Source of the DNA: Oscillospiraceae bacterium
GTDB taxonomy: Bacteria; Bacillota; Clostridia; Oscillospirales; Oscillospiraceae
Assembly (NCBI GenBank): GCA_015067565.1
Contig: SVMF01000002.1
Location: forward strand, 1 to 64,000
Direction of reading: 5' to 3'
Length of the DNA stretch: 64,000 nucleotides
Shown here: one piece after another, positions 33,176 through 43,200 of the stretch
Layout: each line of letters begins with the position of its first letter
How positions within the stretch are numbered: the stretch's first letter is position 1
Translations under genes and position numbers: made by a program
Notes under the pieces: generated by a model
Databases searched by the model: none
Seen by the model: only the letters and a program-made list of their open reading frames with translations
Told to the model about the DNA's origin: nothing

Positions 33176-34025
33176 GGTCAAAAACCTCTGTCATACCTAT
33201 TCCGTCGGTACGCCCTTCGAGCATAAGGCCGTCGTGAATATGAACTTTACAATAGAAAAGGGAGAATTTTTGGGTGTTATCGGGCATACGGGCTCGGGAA
33301 AGTCCACCCTCATGCAGCACCTGAACGGCCTTCTGAAGCCGACCTCGGGACAGATCCTGCTCCACGGGGAGGACATCCATAAGGATAAGCAGACCACCCG
33401 TGCGGCACGGTTCCGTGTGGGTCTGGTGTTCCAATATCCGGAATATCAGCTCTTTGAGGACACGGTCTATCAGGACATCGCCTTCGGCCCGAAGAATATG
33501 GGTCTGAATGACGAGCAGATCCGTGAGCGTGTGCTGCGTGCCATCGGCTTTGTCGGCCTGAGCGAGGATGTGCTGGAAAAGTCGCCCTTTGACCTCTCGG
33601 GCGGACAGAAGCGCCGTGCGGCCATTGCCGGTGTGATCGCCATGGAGCCGGAGATCATCATTTTTGACGAACCGACGGCAGGCCTTGACCCTGTGGGCTG
33701 CAAGGCACTCTTGGAAAACATCCGCAGCTATCAGAAGGCGGCCAATGCCACCGTGCTGATGGTCAGTCACAGCATGGACGACGTGGCACTTCTGGCAGAT
33801 CGCCTGCTGGTGCTCAACAAGGGCGAGGTGGAAATGCTTGCCTCCCCCTGCGAGGTCTTTGCCCATGCCGAGCGACTGCAGGAAATCGGCCTGACCGTTC
33901 CGCAGGTCACAGCAGTCCTTCTGCGCCTGCGTGAGCTGGGCGTCGACATTGATACTGCGACCTATACCGTTCCCGACGCAGCGAGAAAACTGTTGCGGCT
34001 GAAGGGAGGCGTGCAGAATGCTTAA
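33159..34025 (+). CDS. ecfA2: energy-coupling factor transporter ATPase EcfA2
   Basis: 288 residues from a TTG start at 33159, chosen because GGGAGGA sits at 33146-33152; the longer open frame upstream overlaps ecfA1 heavily. Walker A GHTGSGKST, Q-loop VFQYPEYQLFED, signature DLSGGQKRRAAIAG, Walker B IIIFDEPTAGLDP, switch His MVSHSMDD. The YPEYQLFE loop separates EcfA2 from EcfA1. It overlaps ecfA1 by 17 bases and ecfT by 8, so stoichiometric coupled translation is likely. Confidence 0.92.
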   Translation: MSAIIEVKNLCHTYSVGTPFEHKAVVNMNFTIEKGEFLGVIGHTGSGKSTLMQHLNGLLKPTSGQILLHGEDIHKDKQTTRAARFRVGLVFQYPEYQLFEDTVYQDIAFGPKNMGLNDEQIRERVLRAIGFVGLSEDVLEKSPFDLSGGQKRRAAIAGVIAMEPEIIIFDEPTAGLDPVGCKALLENIRSYQKAANATVLMVSHSMDDVALLADRLLVLNKGEVEMLASPCEVFAHAERLQEIGLTVPQVTAVLLRLRELGVDIDTATYTVPDAARKLLRLKGGVQNA

Positions 34026-34821
34026 GGACATCACCCTGGGTCAATATTTCCCGGGAAATACCTTTGTGCATCGTCTCGACCCGAGAACGAAGCTGATTCT
34101 GGTGCTTTTATACATCGTCACGCTGTTTTTGTGCAGTTGGTTCGTCAGCTACGGCCTCATGCTGGCCTTTCTGATCGTTTCCGTGGCGGTTTCTCGCATT
34201 CGGCCGAAGGCGTTGTTCAAGGGCCTGAAGCCGCTGATGTTTATCATTGCGTTTACTGCGATCATCAATCTGTTTTACTCCGATGGCCAGGTGCTGGTCA
34301 AGTGGTGGATCTTCACCATTACCAAGGAGGGTCTGTATAACGCATTTTTCCTTGTTTTGAGGATCACGATGCTCGTTGCCGGTACCTTCCTGCTGACTTA
34401 TACGACCTCGCCCATTGCACTGACCGACGGTCTGGAGTCGCTTCTGAGTCCGCTCAAGCACATCCGCGTACCGGTGCATGAGCTTGCCATGATGATGTCG
34501 ATCGCCCTGCGTTTCATCCCGACGCTGATTGAGGAGACGGACAAGATCATCTCGGCGCAAAAGGCCAGAGGTGCCGACTTCGAGAGCGGCAATCTGTTCC
34601 GCAGAGCCAAGGCGCTCGTGCCGATTCTCATTCCGCTGTTCATCAGCGCCTTCCGTCGCGCCGACGAACTGGCTACGGCGATGGAGTGCCGCTGCTACCA
34701 CGGCGGCAAGGGGCGCACCAAGATGAAGCAGCTGCGCTACCGTGCGGGCGATTTCATCGCCCTTTTGATCGGAGCGGCGCTGCTCGCAGGTGTCATCATC
34801 CTGCGCTCCCACGGCCTTTGA
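34018..34821 (+). CDS. ecfT: energy-coupling factor transmembrane protein EcfT
   Basis: 267 residues with five or so transmembrane helices (LILVLLYIVTLFLCSWF, GLMLAFLIVSVAVS, LMFIIAFTAIINLFYS, and a C-terminal LLIGAALLAGVIIL). Two cytoplasmic coupling motifs for the ATPases are visible as Ala-Arg-Gly: SAQKARGADFE, and the related MECRCYHGGKGRT where the second ARG is changed. Starts inside ecfA2 (8-base overlap). It forms the membrane base of the ECF module. Confidence 0.92.
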   Translation: MLKDITLGQYFPGNTFVHRLDPRTKLILVLLYIVTLFLCSWFVSYGLMLAFLIVSVAVSRIRPKALFKGLKPLMFIIAFTAIINLFYSDGQVLVKWWIFTITKEGLYNAFFLVLRITMLVAGTFLLTYTTSPIALTDGLESLLSPLKHIRVPVHELAMMMSIALRFIPTLIEETDKIISAQKARGADFESGNLFRRAKALVPILIPLFISAFRRADELATAMECRCYHGGKGRTKMKQLRYRAGDFIALLIGAALLAGVIILRSHGL

Positions 34822-34854
34822 TATCCACAGGCAAAAGTCTTTTGGAGGTATCCC

Positions 34855-35619
34855 ATGCGCAACATTGCTCTGTTTCTGAAATATGAAGGCACCTCCTACC
34901 ACGGCTGGCAGGTGCAGAAAAATGCCTGCACCGTCGCCCAGACTCTTGAGGAGGCCACGGCCAAGGTTGTTGGCCATCGTGTGCACATCACCGGCTGCGG
35001 CCGCACCGATGCCGGTGTCCATGCCCGTGTATATGTGGCCAATTTTCGCACCGAATCCAAGATCCCCGTGGATCGGTTGCCCTATGCCCTCAACACGCAT
35101 CTGCCCGAGGATATCGTGGTTTTCAACGCGATGCAGGTACACGATAACTTCAATGCCATCGGCTCGTGTGTGAAGAAGGAATATACCTATCAAATCTACA
35201 ATTCACGGATCCGTGACCCGTTTTATGTAAACCGAGCTTGGTTTTATCCCAAGCATCTGGATGAGCGCGTCATGCAGGCGGCGGCCACGCAATTTGTCGG
35301 AACACATGATTTTGCGGCAGTGCGTTCGGTCGGCACAGATGTCAAATCCACCATCCGCACTGTCCACCATTTCGAGGTCGAGCGCAAGGGCGATCTGATC
35401 GAGTGCCGCATCTGCGCAAACGGATTTTTGTACAATATGGCCCGTGCCATGACCGGAACGGTCGTCTATGCCGCGGAGGGAAAGATTGCCCCGAATGAGA
35501 TTGGAGCGCTCCTCGAAAGCGGCAACCGCACCGCAGCGGGCCCGACAGTTCCTCCCGGTGGCCTTTATATGACGCAGCTGTGGTATGACGATGGGGAGGT
35601 GTCCTTCCATGTCCGATAA
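34855..35619 (+). CDS. truA: tRNA pseudouridine(38-40) synthase TruA
   Basis: 254 residues. Contains the TruA signature GCGRTDAGVHA with the catalytic Asp (near residue 52), LKYEGTSYHGWQ at the N-terminus, and the C-terminal GFLYNMARAMTGT motif. It isomerises uridines 38-40 in the anticodon arm of tRNAs. TTTTGGAGG provides the RBS. The ecfA1-ecfA2-ecfT-truA order is a well known Firmicute arrangement. The downstream DUF5711 gene starts inside its last codons. Confidence 0.95.
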   Translation: MRNIALFLKYEGTSYHGWQVQKNACTVAQTLEEATAKVVGHRVHITGCGRTDAGVHARVYVANFRTESKIPVDRLPYALNTHLPEDIVVFNAMQVHDNFNAIGSCVKKEYTYQIYNSRIRDPFYVNRAWFYPKHLDERVMQAAATQFVGTHDFAAVRSVGTDVKSTIRTVHHFEVERKGDLIECRICANGFLYNMARAMTGTVVYAAEGKIAPNEIGALLESGNRTAAGPTVPPGGLYMTQLWYDDGEVSFHVR

Positions 35620-36766
35620 TGTGGTGCCTCTGTTCGGCGATCAGCCGCAGAAGAAACACCTCTCGTTTCGGAAACAATGGATCATCTTCATCACCATCGT
35701 GGTGCTGATTTTTGTGGTGCTGTTCTGGTATCTGCTGTCGCAGACGACGGCGCTCGACGGCGTCAAGCGCTTCTTTGGCGCAAGCGAGAATGACTATCGT
35801 GACATCGGGTTCACCTTGTATGGGCAGAGTGATTTTGCGCTTGTCGGGGAGTCCTTTGCGGTCGTTTCGCAGAGCGGCCTGCAGGTCTTTGATGTGGATG
35901 GTCAGATGCTTCTGGAGCTTTCTGATTCGCTGATGAAGCCGGCCGTGATCACCTCGGAGGGCTACGGCCTCATGTATGACCTTGGTGGTACCCGCGCGGT
36001 GCTGTTCGATGCCGACGGAGAAATTCTTTTTGACAAAAGAATGCCCGGACGGATCTTCGATGCGAGCCTGTGCCAAGAGGGTCTGTGCGCCCTTTTGTAT
36101 GAGGGTGAGAACTGCTTTACTGCCTTTGAGGTCTACGACGAGGAGGGTGAAAAGCGCTATGCTCACCACAGCAGCTCTGCCTTTTTGAACACCTGTGCGC
36201 TCTCGCCCGACGGTGACAATGCCGTTGTCGGCACACTCGGGCAGCAGGACATCAGCTTTTTGTCCACCGCAAGAGTTCTGAAACCCCACTCTGAGGGCAT
36301 CAAGGCGACCTATTCCTTCGGAACGGAGCTGGTATGTGCGCTCGGATTTTTGGGCGAGGAGAAAATCTTTGCCATCGGAGAGGAAACGGTATTCTTTTTT
36401 GACATCAAGGGCGAAAAACAGGCCGAGCACACGATCCCGTGGGGAAGCGTCAGGAGTTTTGCCGTGTGTGAGGAGCTGCTGTTCGTGCTCTACGAGGCCA
36501 CGGACAAGAACCGCGGTTGTGCGCTCATGTGCTTTGATGGCGAGGGAAATGTGCTCAGCACCGTCGAGGCTGCGCCGACGGCGCGGCAGCTGAGCGCGAG
36601 TGAAAATTATGTGTGTCTTACAGATGATGAATTTGTCAGCATCTACGACGTTGAGCTGAACCTGCGCAGCCGCACGGCCAACAACGGCTGTCTGACAGTG
36701 CTTGCGCGGGACGACGGCACAGCACTGTGTGTCGGAAGCAACGGCACGGAGCTATTTATTCCGTAG
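35609..36766 (+). CDS. DUF5711-family membrane-anchored beta-propeller-like protein
   Basis: 385 residues. Short cytoplasmic N-terminus, one transmembrane helix (about 24-46, WIIFITIVVLIFVVLFWYLL), then an extracellular domain of repeated beta strands (for example GLQVFDVDGQMLLELSD, AVLFDADGEILFDKRMP, LMCFDGEGNVLSTVEA). The D-x-D-G-x turn repeats fit a PQQ/WD-like propeller, as in DUF5711. ATG 35609 overlaps the truA stop. Function unknown; it is commonly found near cell-envelope and Clp genes in Clostridia. Confidence 0.7.
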   Translation: MSDNVVPLFGDQPQKKHLSFRKQWIIFITIVVLIFVVLFWYLLSQTTALDGVKRFFGASENDYRDIGFTLYGQSDFALVGESFAVVSQSGLQVFDVDGQMLLELSDSLMKPAVITSEGYGLMYDLGGTRAVLFDADGEILFDKRMPGRIFDASLCQEGLCALLYEGENCFTAFEVYDEEGEKRYAHHSSSAFLNTCALSPDGDNAVVGTLGQQDISFLSTARVLKPHSEGIKATYSFGTELVCALGFLGEEKIFAIGEETVFFFDIKGEKQAEHTIPWGSVRSFAVCEELLFVLYEATDKNRGCALMCFDGEGNVLSTVEAAPTARQLSASENYVCLTDDEFVSIYDVELNLRSRTANNGCLTVLARDDGTALCVGSNGTELFIP

Positions 36767-36779
36767 AGGAGGAATGTGT

Positions 36780-39053
36780 ATGAAACCTATGATCTGCAGC
36801 AGATGCAATAAAAATGTCGCTGTGGTTTTTATTACGAAGGTCGAAAACGGCAAGTCCACAAACGAGGGGCTGTGCCTCAAGTGCGCTAAGGAGCTTGGCA
36901 TCAAGCAGGTCGATGAGATCGTTGAGCGCATGGGCCTGAGCTCTGAGGACATCGACGGCCTGAGTGACGAGATGACCGCCCTGATGCAGCCGCAGGAGGA
37001 CGAGGACGACGAGGTCGGCAGCCGTACGGCGACCTTCCCCCATATGAACCGTCTGTTTGGCGGTGAGCTTGCCCCCGTGGAGGACAAGAAGGAGCCGAAT
37101 AACAATAATAACAATACCACTTCTGCCCGTCAGAAGCAGAAAAAGCGCAAGTTTTTGGACACCTATTGCCAGAATTTGACCGCCAAGGCCAGAGAGAACA
37201 AGCTCGATCGCATCGTTGGCCGCGAGGTCGAGACGGAGCGCGTTGTGCAGATTCTTAACCGCCGACAGAAGAACAACCCTTGTCTGATCGGTGAGCCGGG
37301 TGTCGGCAAGACTGCCATCGCAGAGGGACTGGCGCAGCGCATTGCCAACGGCGATGTGCCCTTCAAACTGCGCGATAAGGAGGTCTACCTCCTGGATCTG
37401 ACCTCTCTTGTGGCCGGAACACAGTTCCGCGGCCAGTTCGAGGGTCGCATGAAGAGCCTGATCACCGAGGTCAAGGAGTGCGGCAATATCATTCTGGTCA
37501 TCGATGAGGTGCACAATCTTGTCGGCGCAGGCGATGCCGAAGGCTCCATGAGCGCCGCCAACATCCTCAAGCCTGCCCTGTCGCGTGGCGAGGTGCAGGT
37601 CATTGGCGCAACGACCTTTGCCGAATACCGCAAGCATATTGAGAAGGATGCGGCTCTGGAGCGCCGTTTCCAGCCCGTCACCGTGGCCGAGCCGACCATC
37701 GAGGAGGCTGTGGCCATCATGCGCGGTGTGGCACATTATTATGAGATGTTCCACGGTGTGCGCATTCCACCTGAGATCGCCCGTCAGTGCGTGGTGCTCT
37801 CTGAGCGCTATATCACCGACCGTTTTCTGCCCGATAAGGCCATCGACCTGCTCGACGAGGCCTGCTCGGATCTGAATTTGAAGACAAAAGAGATTTCCGA
37901 CCTTGCCGAAAAGCGCAAGGAGCGTGACGATTACGAGCTCGAGGTCAAGATGCTCACCGAGGATACAGAGCACGAGAATTTCGAGCGGCTTGCAGTGCTC
38001 CGAAGCAACATTCTTCGCCTCGACGGCGAGATCGCCGAGCTGGAGGCGAAGCCGGCGCCCACGGTGACCATCGAGCATCTGGCCCGCATCATCGAGATGT
38101 GGACGAAGATCCCGGCAAGCAAGATCCGCGCGCAGGAATATGAGCAGCTGCGTACCCTTGACGAGCGCCTCAAGCGTCACATCGTCGGCCAGGACGAGGC
38201 CATCAAGGCCGTCACCTCTGCCATCCGCCGCAACCGCATCGGCATTGCTACGAAAAAGCATCCCGTGTCCTTCATCTTTGTCGGATCAACCGGTGTCGGT
38301 AAGACCGAGTTGGTCAAGCGCCTTGCAGATGAGCTGTTTGACTCCGTGGACTCGCTCGTGCGTCTGGATATGTCGGAATATATGGAGCGCCACTCCGTTT
38401 CCAAGCTCATTGGCTCGCCCCCCGGCTACATTGGCTACGACGAGGCAGGCCAGCTCACCGAGAAGGTGCGCCGCAGACCCTACTGCGTCATCCTCTTTGA
38501 CGAGCTGGAGAAGGCACATCCCGATGTGCTCAATGTCCTCTTGCAGATCCTTGACGACGGCCGCATCACCGATGCACAGGGTCGCGTCGTGAATTTTGAA
38601 AACACCGTCATCGTCATGACCTCCAACGCAGGCTCCGACCGCAACGGCGGCTCGGTCGGCTTCGGCAGAAGCCTGAGCGAGCAGAGCAAGGAGAAGGCGG
38701 TTGCCGCACTGCGGGAGTTCCTGCGCCCCGAGTTCATCAATCGTGTCGACGAGATCGTCTGTTTCAACCGCCTGAGCGAGGAGAATTTCCGTGGCATCGC
38801 CAAGATCATGCTCAGCGAGCTCAAGGATAATCTGCTCGAGCGCGGCATCGGCTTGATGTACGACGAGAGCGTGATTGATTATCTGGTCAAGAAGTCCTAT
38901 TCCGTCACCTACGGCGCCAGAAATCTGCGCCGCACGATCCAGCGCGAGATCGAAGACGGGGTGGCCGAGCGGATCATCGACAGCTTTGAAGAACCCATCT
39001 CGCAGATCAAGCTGACCTCCGACGGAGAAAGGGTCGAGGTGCTGGCACTGTGA
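36780..39053 (+). CDS. Clp ATPase (ClpC/ClpE-like) with N-terminal McsA-type zinc finger
   Basis: 757 residues. N-terminal CSRCNKN ... CLKCAKELG zinc finger as in McsA and ClpE, then an acidic linker and an Asn-rich stretch, AAA1 with [19 protein letters not shown] and [13 protein letters not shown], a middle coiled-coil, and AAA2 with [15 protein letters not shown] and [14 protein letters not shown]. No double Clp-N repeat is visible; the zinc finger stands in its place, closest to ClpE. It unfolds proteins for ClpP. AGGAGGAATG at 36768-36777 sets ATG 36780. The gene overlaps the following HAD gene by four bases. No CIRCE or CtsR-like operator was recognised upstream. Confidence 0.9.
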   Translation: MKPMICSRCNKNVAVVFITKVENGKSTNEGLCLKCAKELGIKQVDEIVERMGLSSEDIDGLSDEMTALMQPQEDEDDEVGSRTATFPHMNRLFGGELAPVEDKKEPNNNNNNTTSARQKQKKRKFLDTYCQNLTAKARENKLDRIVGREVETERVVQILNRRQKNNPCLIGEPGVGKTAIAEGLAQRIANGDVPFKLRDKEVYLLDLTSLVAGTQFRGQFEGRMKSLITEVKECGNIILVIDEVHNLVGAGDAEGSMSAANILKPALSRGEVQVIGATTFAEYRKHIEKDAALERRFQPVTVAEPTIEEAVAIMRGVAHYYEMFHGVRIPPEIARQCVVLSERYITDRFLPDKAIDLLDEACSDLNLKTKEISDLAEKRKERDDYELEVKMLTEDTEHENFERLAVLRSNILRLDGEIAELEAKPAPTVTIEHLARIIEMWTKIPASKIRAQEYEQLRTLDERLKRHIVGQDEAIKAVTSAIRRNRIGIATKKHPVSFIFVGSTGVGKTELVKRLADELFDSVDSLVRLDMSEYMERHSVSKLIGSPPGYIGYDEAGQLTEKVRRRPYCVILFDELEKAHPDVLNVLLQILDDGRITDAQGRVVNFENTVIVMTSNAGSDRNGGSVGFGRSLSEQSKEKAVAALREFLRPEFINRVDEIVCFNRLSEENFRGIAKIMLSELKDNLLERGIGLMYDESVIDYLVKKSYSVTYGARNLRRTIQREIEDGVAERIIDSFEEPISQIKLTSDGERVEVLAL

Positions 39054-39832
39054 TCAAGGCGGCATTTTTCGACATTGATGGTACCCTTGTGTCGCTGAAA
39101 ACCAAGGTCTATCCGCCTTCTGCGGCAGCGGCCGTGGCCACCTTGCGCCAAAAGGGCATCGCGTGCTATGTCGCAACAGGTCGGTCAAAATTCGAAATTG
39201 CGGAGGAGGGCCTGCTCGACGGCATCGAGTTTGACGGCTATCTGACCAACAACGGCCAGGATGCCTATGATGCACAGGGGAACCTCCTGTACGGCAAGCC
39301 ACTCGCGCCTTCCGAGGCTGCGGCGGTGCTGTCGTGGGTGGAGGAGAACGGCTGCGCCTGCTGGATGGTCAGCGGCGAGAAGAGCCTTCTGAACATCTCC
39401 AACGATCGCGTCGAGGCGGCTATGGAGGCCATCCATACCCGTCTGCCAAGGCTGGGTGATCTGCGTCCGATGCTTGCGCATCCGATCTATAAGATCGTAC
39501 TGTTCCTTACCCGCGAGGAGATGCGCAGGGTTATGCCATTGGCACCAAGCAGCCGCATGACACAGTGGTTCCCTCTGGGGCATGACATCATCTCTGCTGA
39601 TGGCGGCAAGAAAAATGCCATGGAGCATATTTTGGCAAGCCGGGGCATCAACCCAAGCGAGTGCATCGCCTTCGGTGACTCGGAGAACGACATCGAGATG
39701 CTCAGGGCCGCCGGGATCGGTGTGGCGATGGCCAACGGCACGGCTGAGGCCAAGGCTGCAGCGGATTACATCACTGACAACTGCGATGCAGACGGCATCG
39801 CTAAGGCATTGAAGTATTTTGGACTGATATAA
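39050..39832 (+). CDS. Cof-type HAD-IIB family hydrolase
   Basis: 260 residues from GTG 39050, which overlaps the Clp stop codon. Motif I FFDIDGTLVSL (nucleophile and general acid Asp pair), motif II YVATGRS, motif III Lys in GGKKNAMEHIL, motif IV AFGDSENDIEML. These are Cof-like sugar phosphate or flavin phosphate phosphatases. Last gene of the plus-strand run; a terminator hairpin follows within 20 bases. Confidence 0.88.
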   Translation: MIKAAFFDIDGTLVSLKTKVYPPSAAAAVATLRQKGIACYVATGRSKFEIAEEGLLDGIEFDGYLTNNGQDAYDAQGNLLYGKPLAPSEAAAVLSWVEENGCACWMVSGEKSLLNISNDRVEAAMEAIHTRLPRLGDLRPMLAHPIYKIVLFLTREEMRRVMPLAPSSRMTQWFPLGHDIISADGGKKNAMEHILASRGINPSECIAFGDSENDIEMLRAAGIGVAMANGTAEAKAAADYITDNCDADGIAKALKYFGLI

Positions 39833-39848
39833 AGGAATATTGTTCCCA

Positions 39849-39878
39849 AAGGGCCTTCGCCGTTAGGTGAAGGCCCTT
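39849..39878 (+). terminator. terminator after the HAD gene
   Basis: AAGGGCCTTC / GAAGGCCCTT, perfect 10-bp stem; weak T-run (CTTCTC). Confidence 0.65.
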
Positions 39879-39972
39879 CTCAAGGTTGTCACGCGATACG
39901 ATTACAAACGGCACGATAAATCAGAATTAGCTGCTCACAGGGGCCTGCGATTGCGGCGGTGGTCGATTTTTG

Positions 39973-40006
39973 ACTGTACAGAATGCTGTTCTGTGCAGTT
40001 TTTTAT
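39973..40006 (+). terminator. second hairpin terminator in the 39.9-40.2 kb spacer
   Basis: ACTGTACAGAA / TTCTGTGCAGT followed by TTTTTATT. No gene is seen between it and the HAD terminator, so it may end a small RNA or be a back-up terminator. Confidence 0.6.
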
Positions 40007-40118
40007 TAAAAAAATACAGAAAAATGGATTAAAGTTGTGGTTTTCTTTCTATAATAGTGTGTTTTTCTTCCTTTTTGAAATACAATTCGTGAAAACGGAG
40101 AAAAAACGCACTTTCTCC

Positions 40119-40147
40119 TTGCACATTGGCCAAAAATCTGTTAGAAT
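40119..40147 (+). promoter_or_regulatory. sigma-A promoter of the SLH/5'-nucleotidase gene
   Basis: TTGCAC (40119-40124), 17-base spacer, TAGAAT (40142-40147), about 57 bases before the start codon. Confidence 0.65.
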
Positions 40148-40203
40148 AATAGAACCAAGAATGGGCAGTTGCCCGAATTTTGGAAATTTAAGGAGGAAAA
40201 ACT

Positions 40204-43200
40204 ATGAAGAACGCAAAGAGAATCATTGCTCTGCTGCTGGCAGTTGTAATGATGATCGGCATCCTGCCGTTCGCATCGGCTGCCAATGTTGGCCCGTTTA
40301 CGGACGTCGAGGAAGACGATTGGTATGGTGAGTTCGTCGCATACGTTTATGAGTATGGTCTGATGAACGGCCTGTCCAAGACCACCTTTGGTCCGAACGA
40401 GACCTGCACCCGTGCAATGGCTGCAACGGTCCTGTATCGTATCGAGGGTTCCCCCGCTGTGGCAGAACCTGCTACCTTCACCGACCTAGACCTGAAGGCT
40501 GACTGGTATCTGGATCCCGTTGCATGGGCAGAGGACGAAGGCGTTGTCAACGGCGTTGGCAATGGCAAGTTCGATCCCGACGGACTGGTTACCCGTGAAC
40601 AGCTGGTTACCATGATCTGGCGCTATGCCGGCTCTCCGGAACCCACGGTTGACGGTGGCATCGACAAATTCCCCGATGCAAAGTCTGTCAGCGACTATGC
40701 TGTCAAGGCTTTCAACTGGGCAATTGCCAAGGGCATCATCGATGGCAAGGACGACAAGCTCGTTCCTGCCGGCAATGCTACCCGTGCTGAGTTCGCAAAG
40801 ATCATCTCTGTTTATGACAAGACCAATCAGCCCTGCGAGACCCACACTTGGGTTGACGGCGAAGTCATCAAGGAAGCTACCTGCACCGAGGCAGGCGAGA
40901 TGGCTACCATCTGCTCCGTCTGCGGCGAGAAGGGCACCAAGGAAATCCCCGCTCTGGGCCACGACTATGTTGACGGCGTTTGCTCTCGCTGCGGCGACAA
41001 GCTGGCAGAAGACGGCGAAGGTGTCATCTACTTCACCAACGATACCCACACCTACATCGACAAGGCTCTGTCCTATGCAACGATTGCTGAACTGAAGAAC
41101 CAGACTGCAAAGATTGCTGACGGCGTTTTGGTTGTTGACGCAGGTGACCATGCTCAGGGCACTATCTACGGTGGCTGGGACAAGGGTCAGACCATCATTG
41201 AGCTCATGAACGCTGCAGGTTACGACTACGCAACGCTCGGCAACCACGAGTTCGACTATGGCATGGACGGCGCCATGAACATCATCAAGTGGGCTGACCA
41301 TGAGTATCTGTCTGCAAACTTCTATCATGAAGAAGCAGGCGTCCGCGGTGAGAACGTCCTGAAGTCCTATGCGATCGAAGAGATGGCAGGCAAGAAGGTC
41401 GCTATCATCGGTATCACCACTCCCGAATCCTTCACCAAGTCTACTCCTGCATACTTCCAGGATGAGAATGGTAACTACATCTACGGCATCGCCGGCGGCG
41501 AAGACGGCGCTGCTCTGTACGCAGACGTACAGGCTGCCATCGACGCAGCTAAGGCTGAGGGCGCTGAGATCATCATCGCTCTGGGCCACCTGGGTGACGA
41601 TCCCGCTTCCGATCCTTGGAACTCTGAGGACGTTATCTCCAACACCACCGGTCTGAACGCTTTCATCGATGGCCACTCTCACAGCACTGTTGAGGGCAAG
41701 GAAGTTGCTGACAAGGCAGGCAACAAGGTCATCCTCGCTTCTACCGGCGAATACTTCGACTCCATCGGTAAGATGACCATCAAGGCTGATGGAACCATTT
41801 CCGTTGAGCTCATCACTGATTGCGCTCTGGCAGACGCTTCTGTTGCAGCCGATATCTATGAATGGATCACTGAGATTGATGCAGCTACCGGCACTCCGAT
41901 CGCTAAGAGCGAAGTTGACTTCCGCATCAATGTTGTCACCGGCACAGATGCAGAAGGCAAGGATATCGTTGAGCGTTTGATCCGTAAGCAGGAAACCAAC
42001 CTCGGTGACTTCTGCGCAGACGCTCTGTACTTCCTGTTCGACAACATGGACATGGATGTTGACGTTGCTATCATGAATGGCGGCGGTATCCGTGCAAACA
42101 TGCCTGCAGGCGATATCTCCTACAAGACCACCAAGACTGTCCACACCTTCGGCAACGTCGCTTGCCTGCAGACCATCACCGGCCAGCAGCTGCTCGACGC
42201 TCTGGAGTGGGGCGCTAAGGATGTCGGTGTCGGCGAAAACGGCGGCTTCCTGCAGGTCTCCGGCATTACTTACGAAATCCACAGCTACATCCCGTCCACC
42301 GTCCAGAAGGACGACAAGGGCGTATGGTGCGGCGCACCGACCGGTGAATACCGTGTCAAGAACGTTATGGTCGGCGGCGAGCCCCTCGACGTAAACGCTA
42401 AGTACAACCTCGCAGGCTACAACTACACCCTGCGCGACCTGGGCGACGGCTTTGCAATGTTCGACGGCGCAGTCAATGTCCTTGACTATGTCATGGAAGA
42501 CTACCTCGTTCTGGCGAACTATGCTGAGTCCTTCCCCGAGAAGACCATCAAGGCTGACAACTCCGTCCTCGGCGCGAACTACGGCGATGTCAACGGCGAA
42601 GGCCGTATCGTCATCAAGACTGAGAAGGAAAAAACCAACAAATATAAGCTCGACACCGCTTTGGAGAACGGCGAAGAAGTCGTCATCTACAATGCAGGCT
42701 CCGGCAAGGCTATGGCTGCTACCATGAACGGCTACAACCTCCTGGGTGTTGAAGTTGCTCCGGCTGACCATACTATCACCACCGACGACGCTTCCCTCGT
42801 CTGGACTGTTGAGAAGGCTGCTGACGGCACCATCAAGTTCGTCAATGGCGACTATGTCCTCAAGTGCGGCGTTGACGGCATCTATTCCAACCTCTACCTC
42901 GAAGGCGACTACGCCGACGGCTGGAAGCTCGTTCAGTGCAACGCAAGCAACGCAAGCTTCTACATTCAGAGCACAACCGCGACCACCGAGTACGGCCCTG
43001 TCTACGTCGAGTGGTACGATGCCAAGGGCGGCTTTACTGCTTACGGCACTTCCGAATCCAGACTGACTGAGGCTGCTTTCGGCTTCCAGTTCTACACCCC
43101 CAACGGCGACTACACTCCTCCCATCTTGGAAGAGAAGGTTTTCCAGAAGGTTACCGAAGATCTCGGCAACTGGGAAGGCACCTATGTCATCGGCTGGGAT

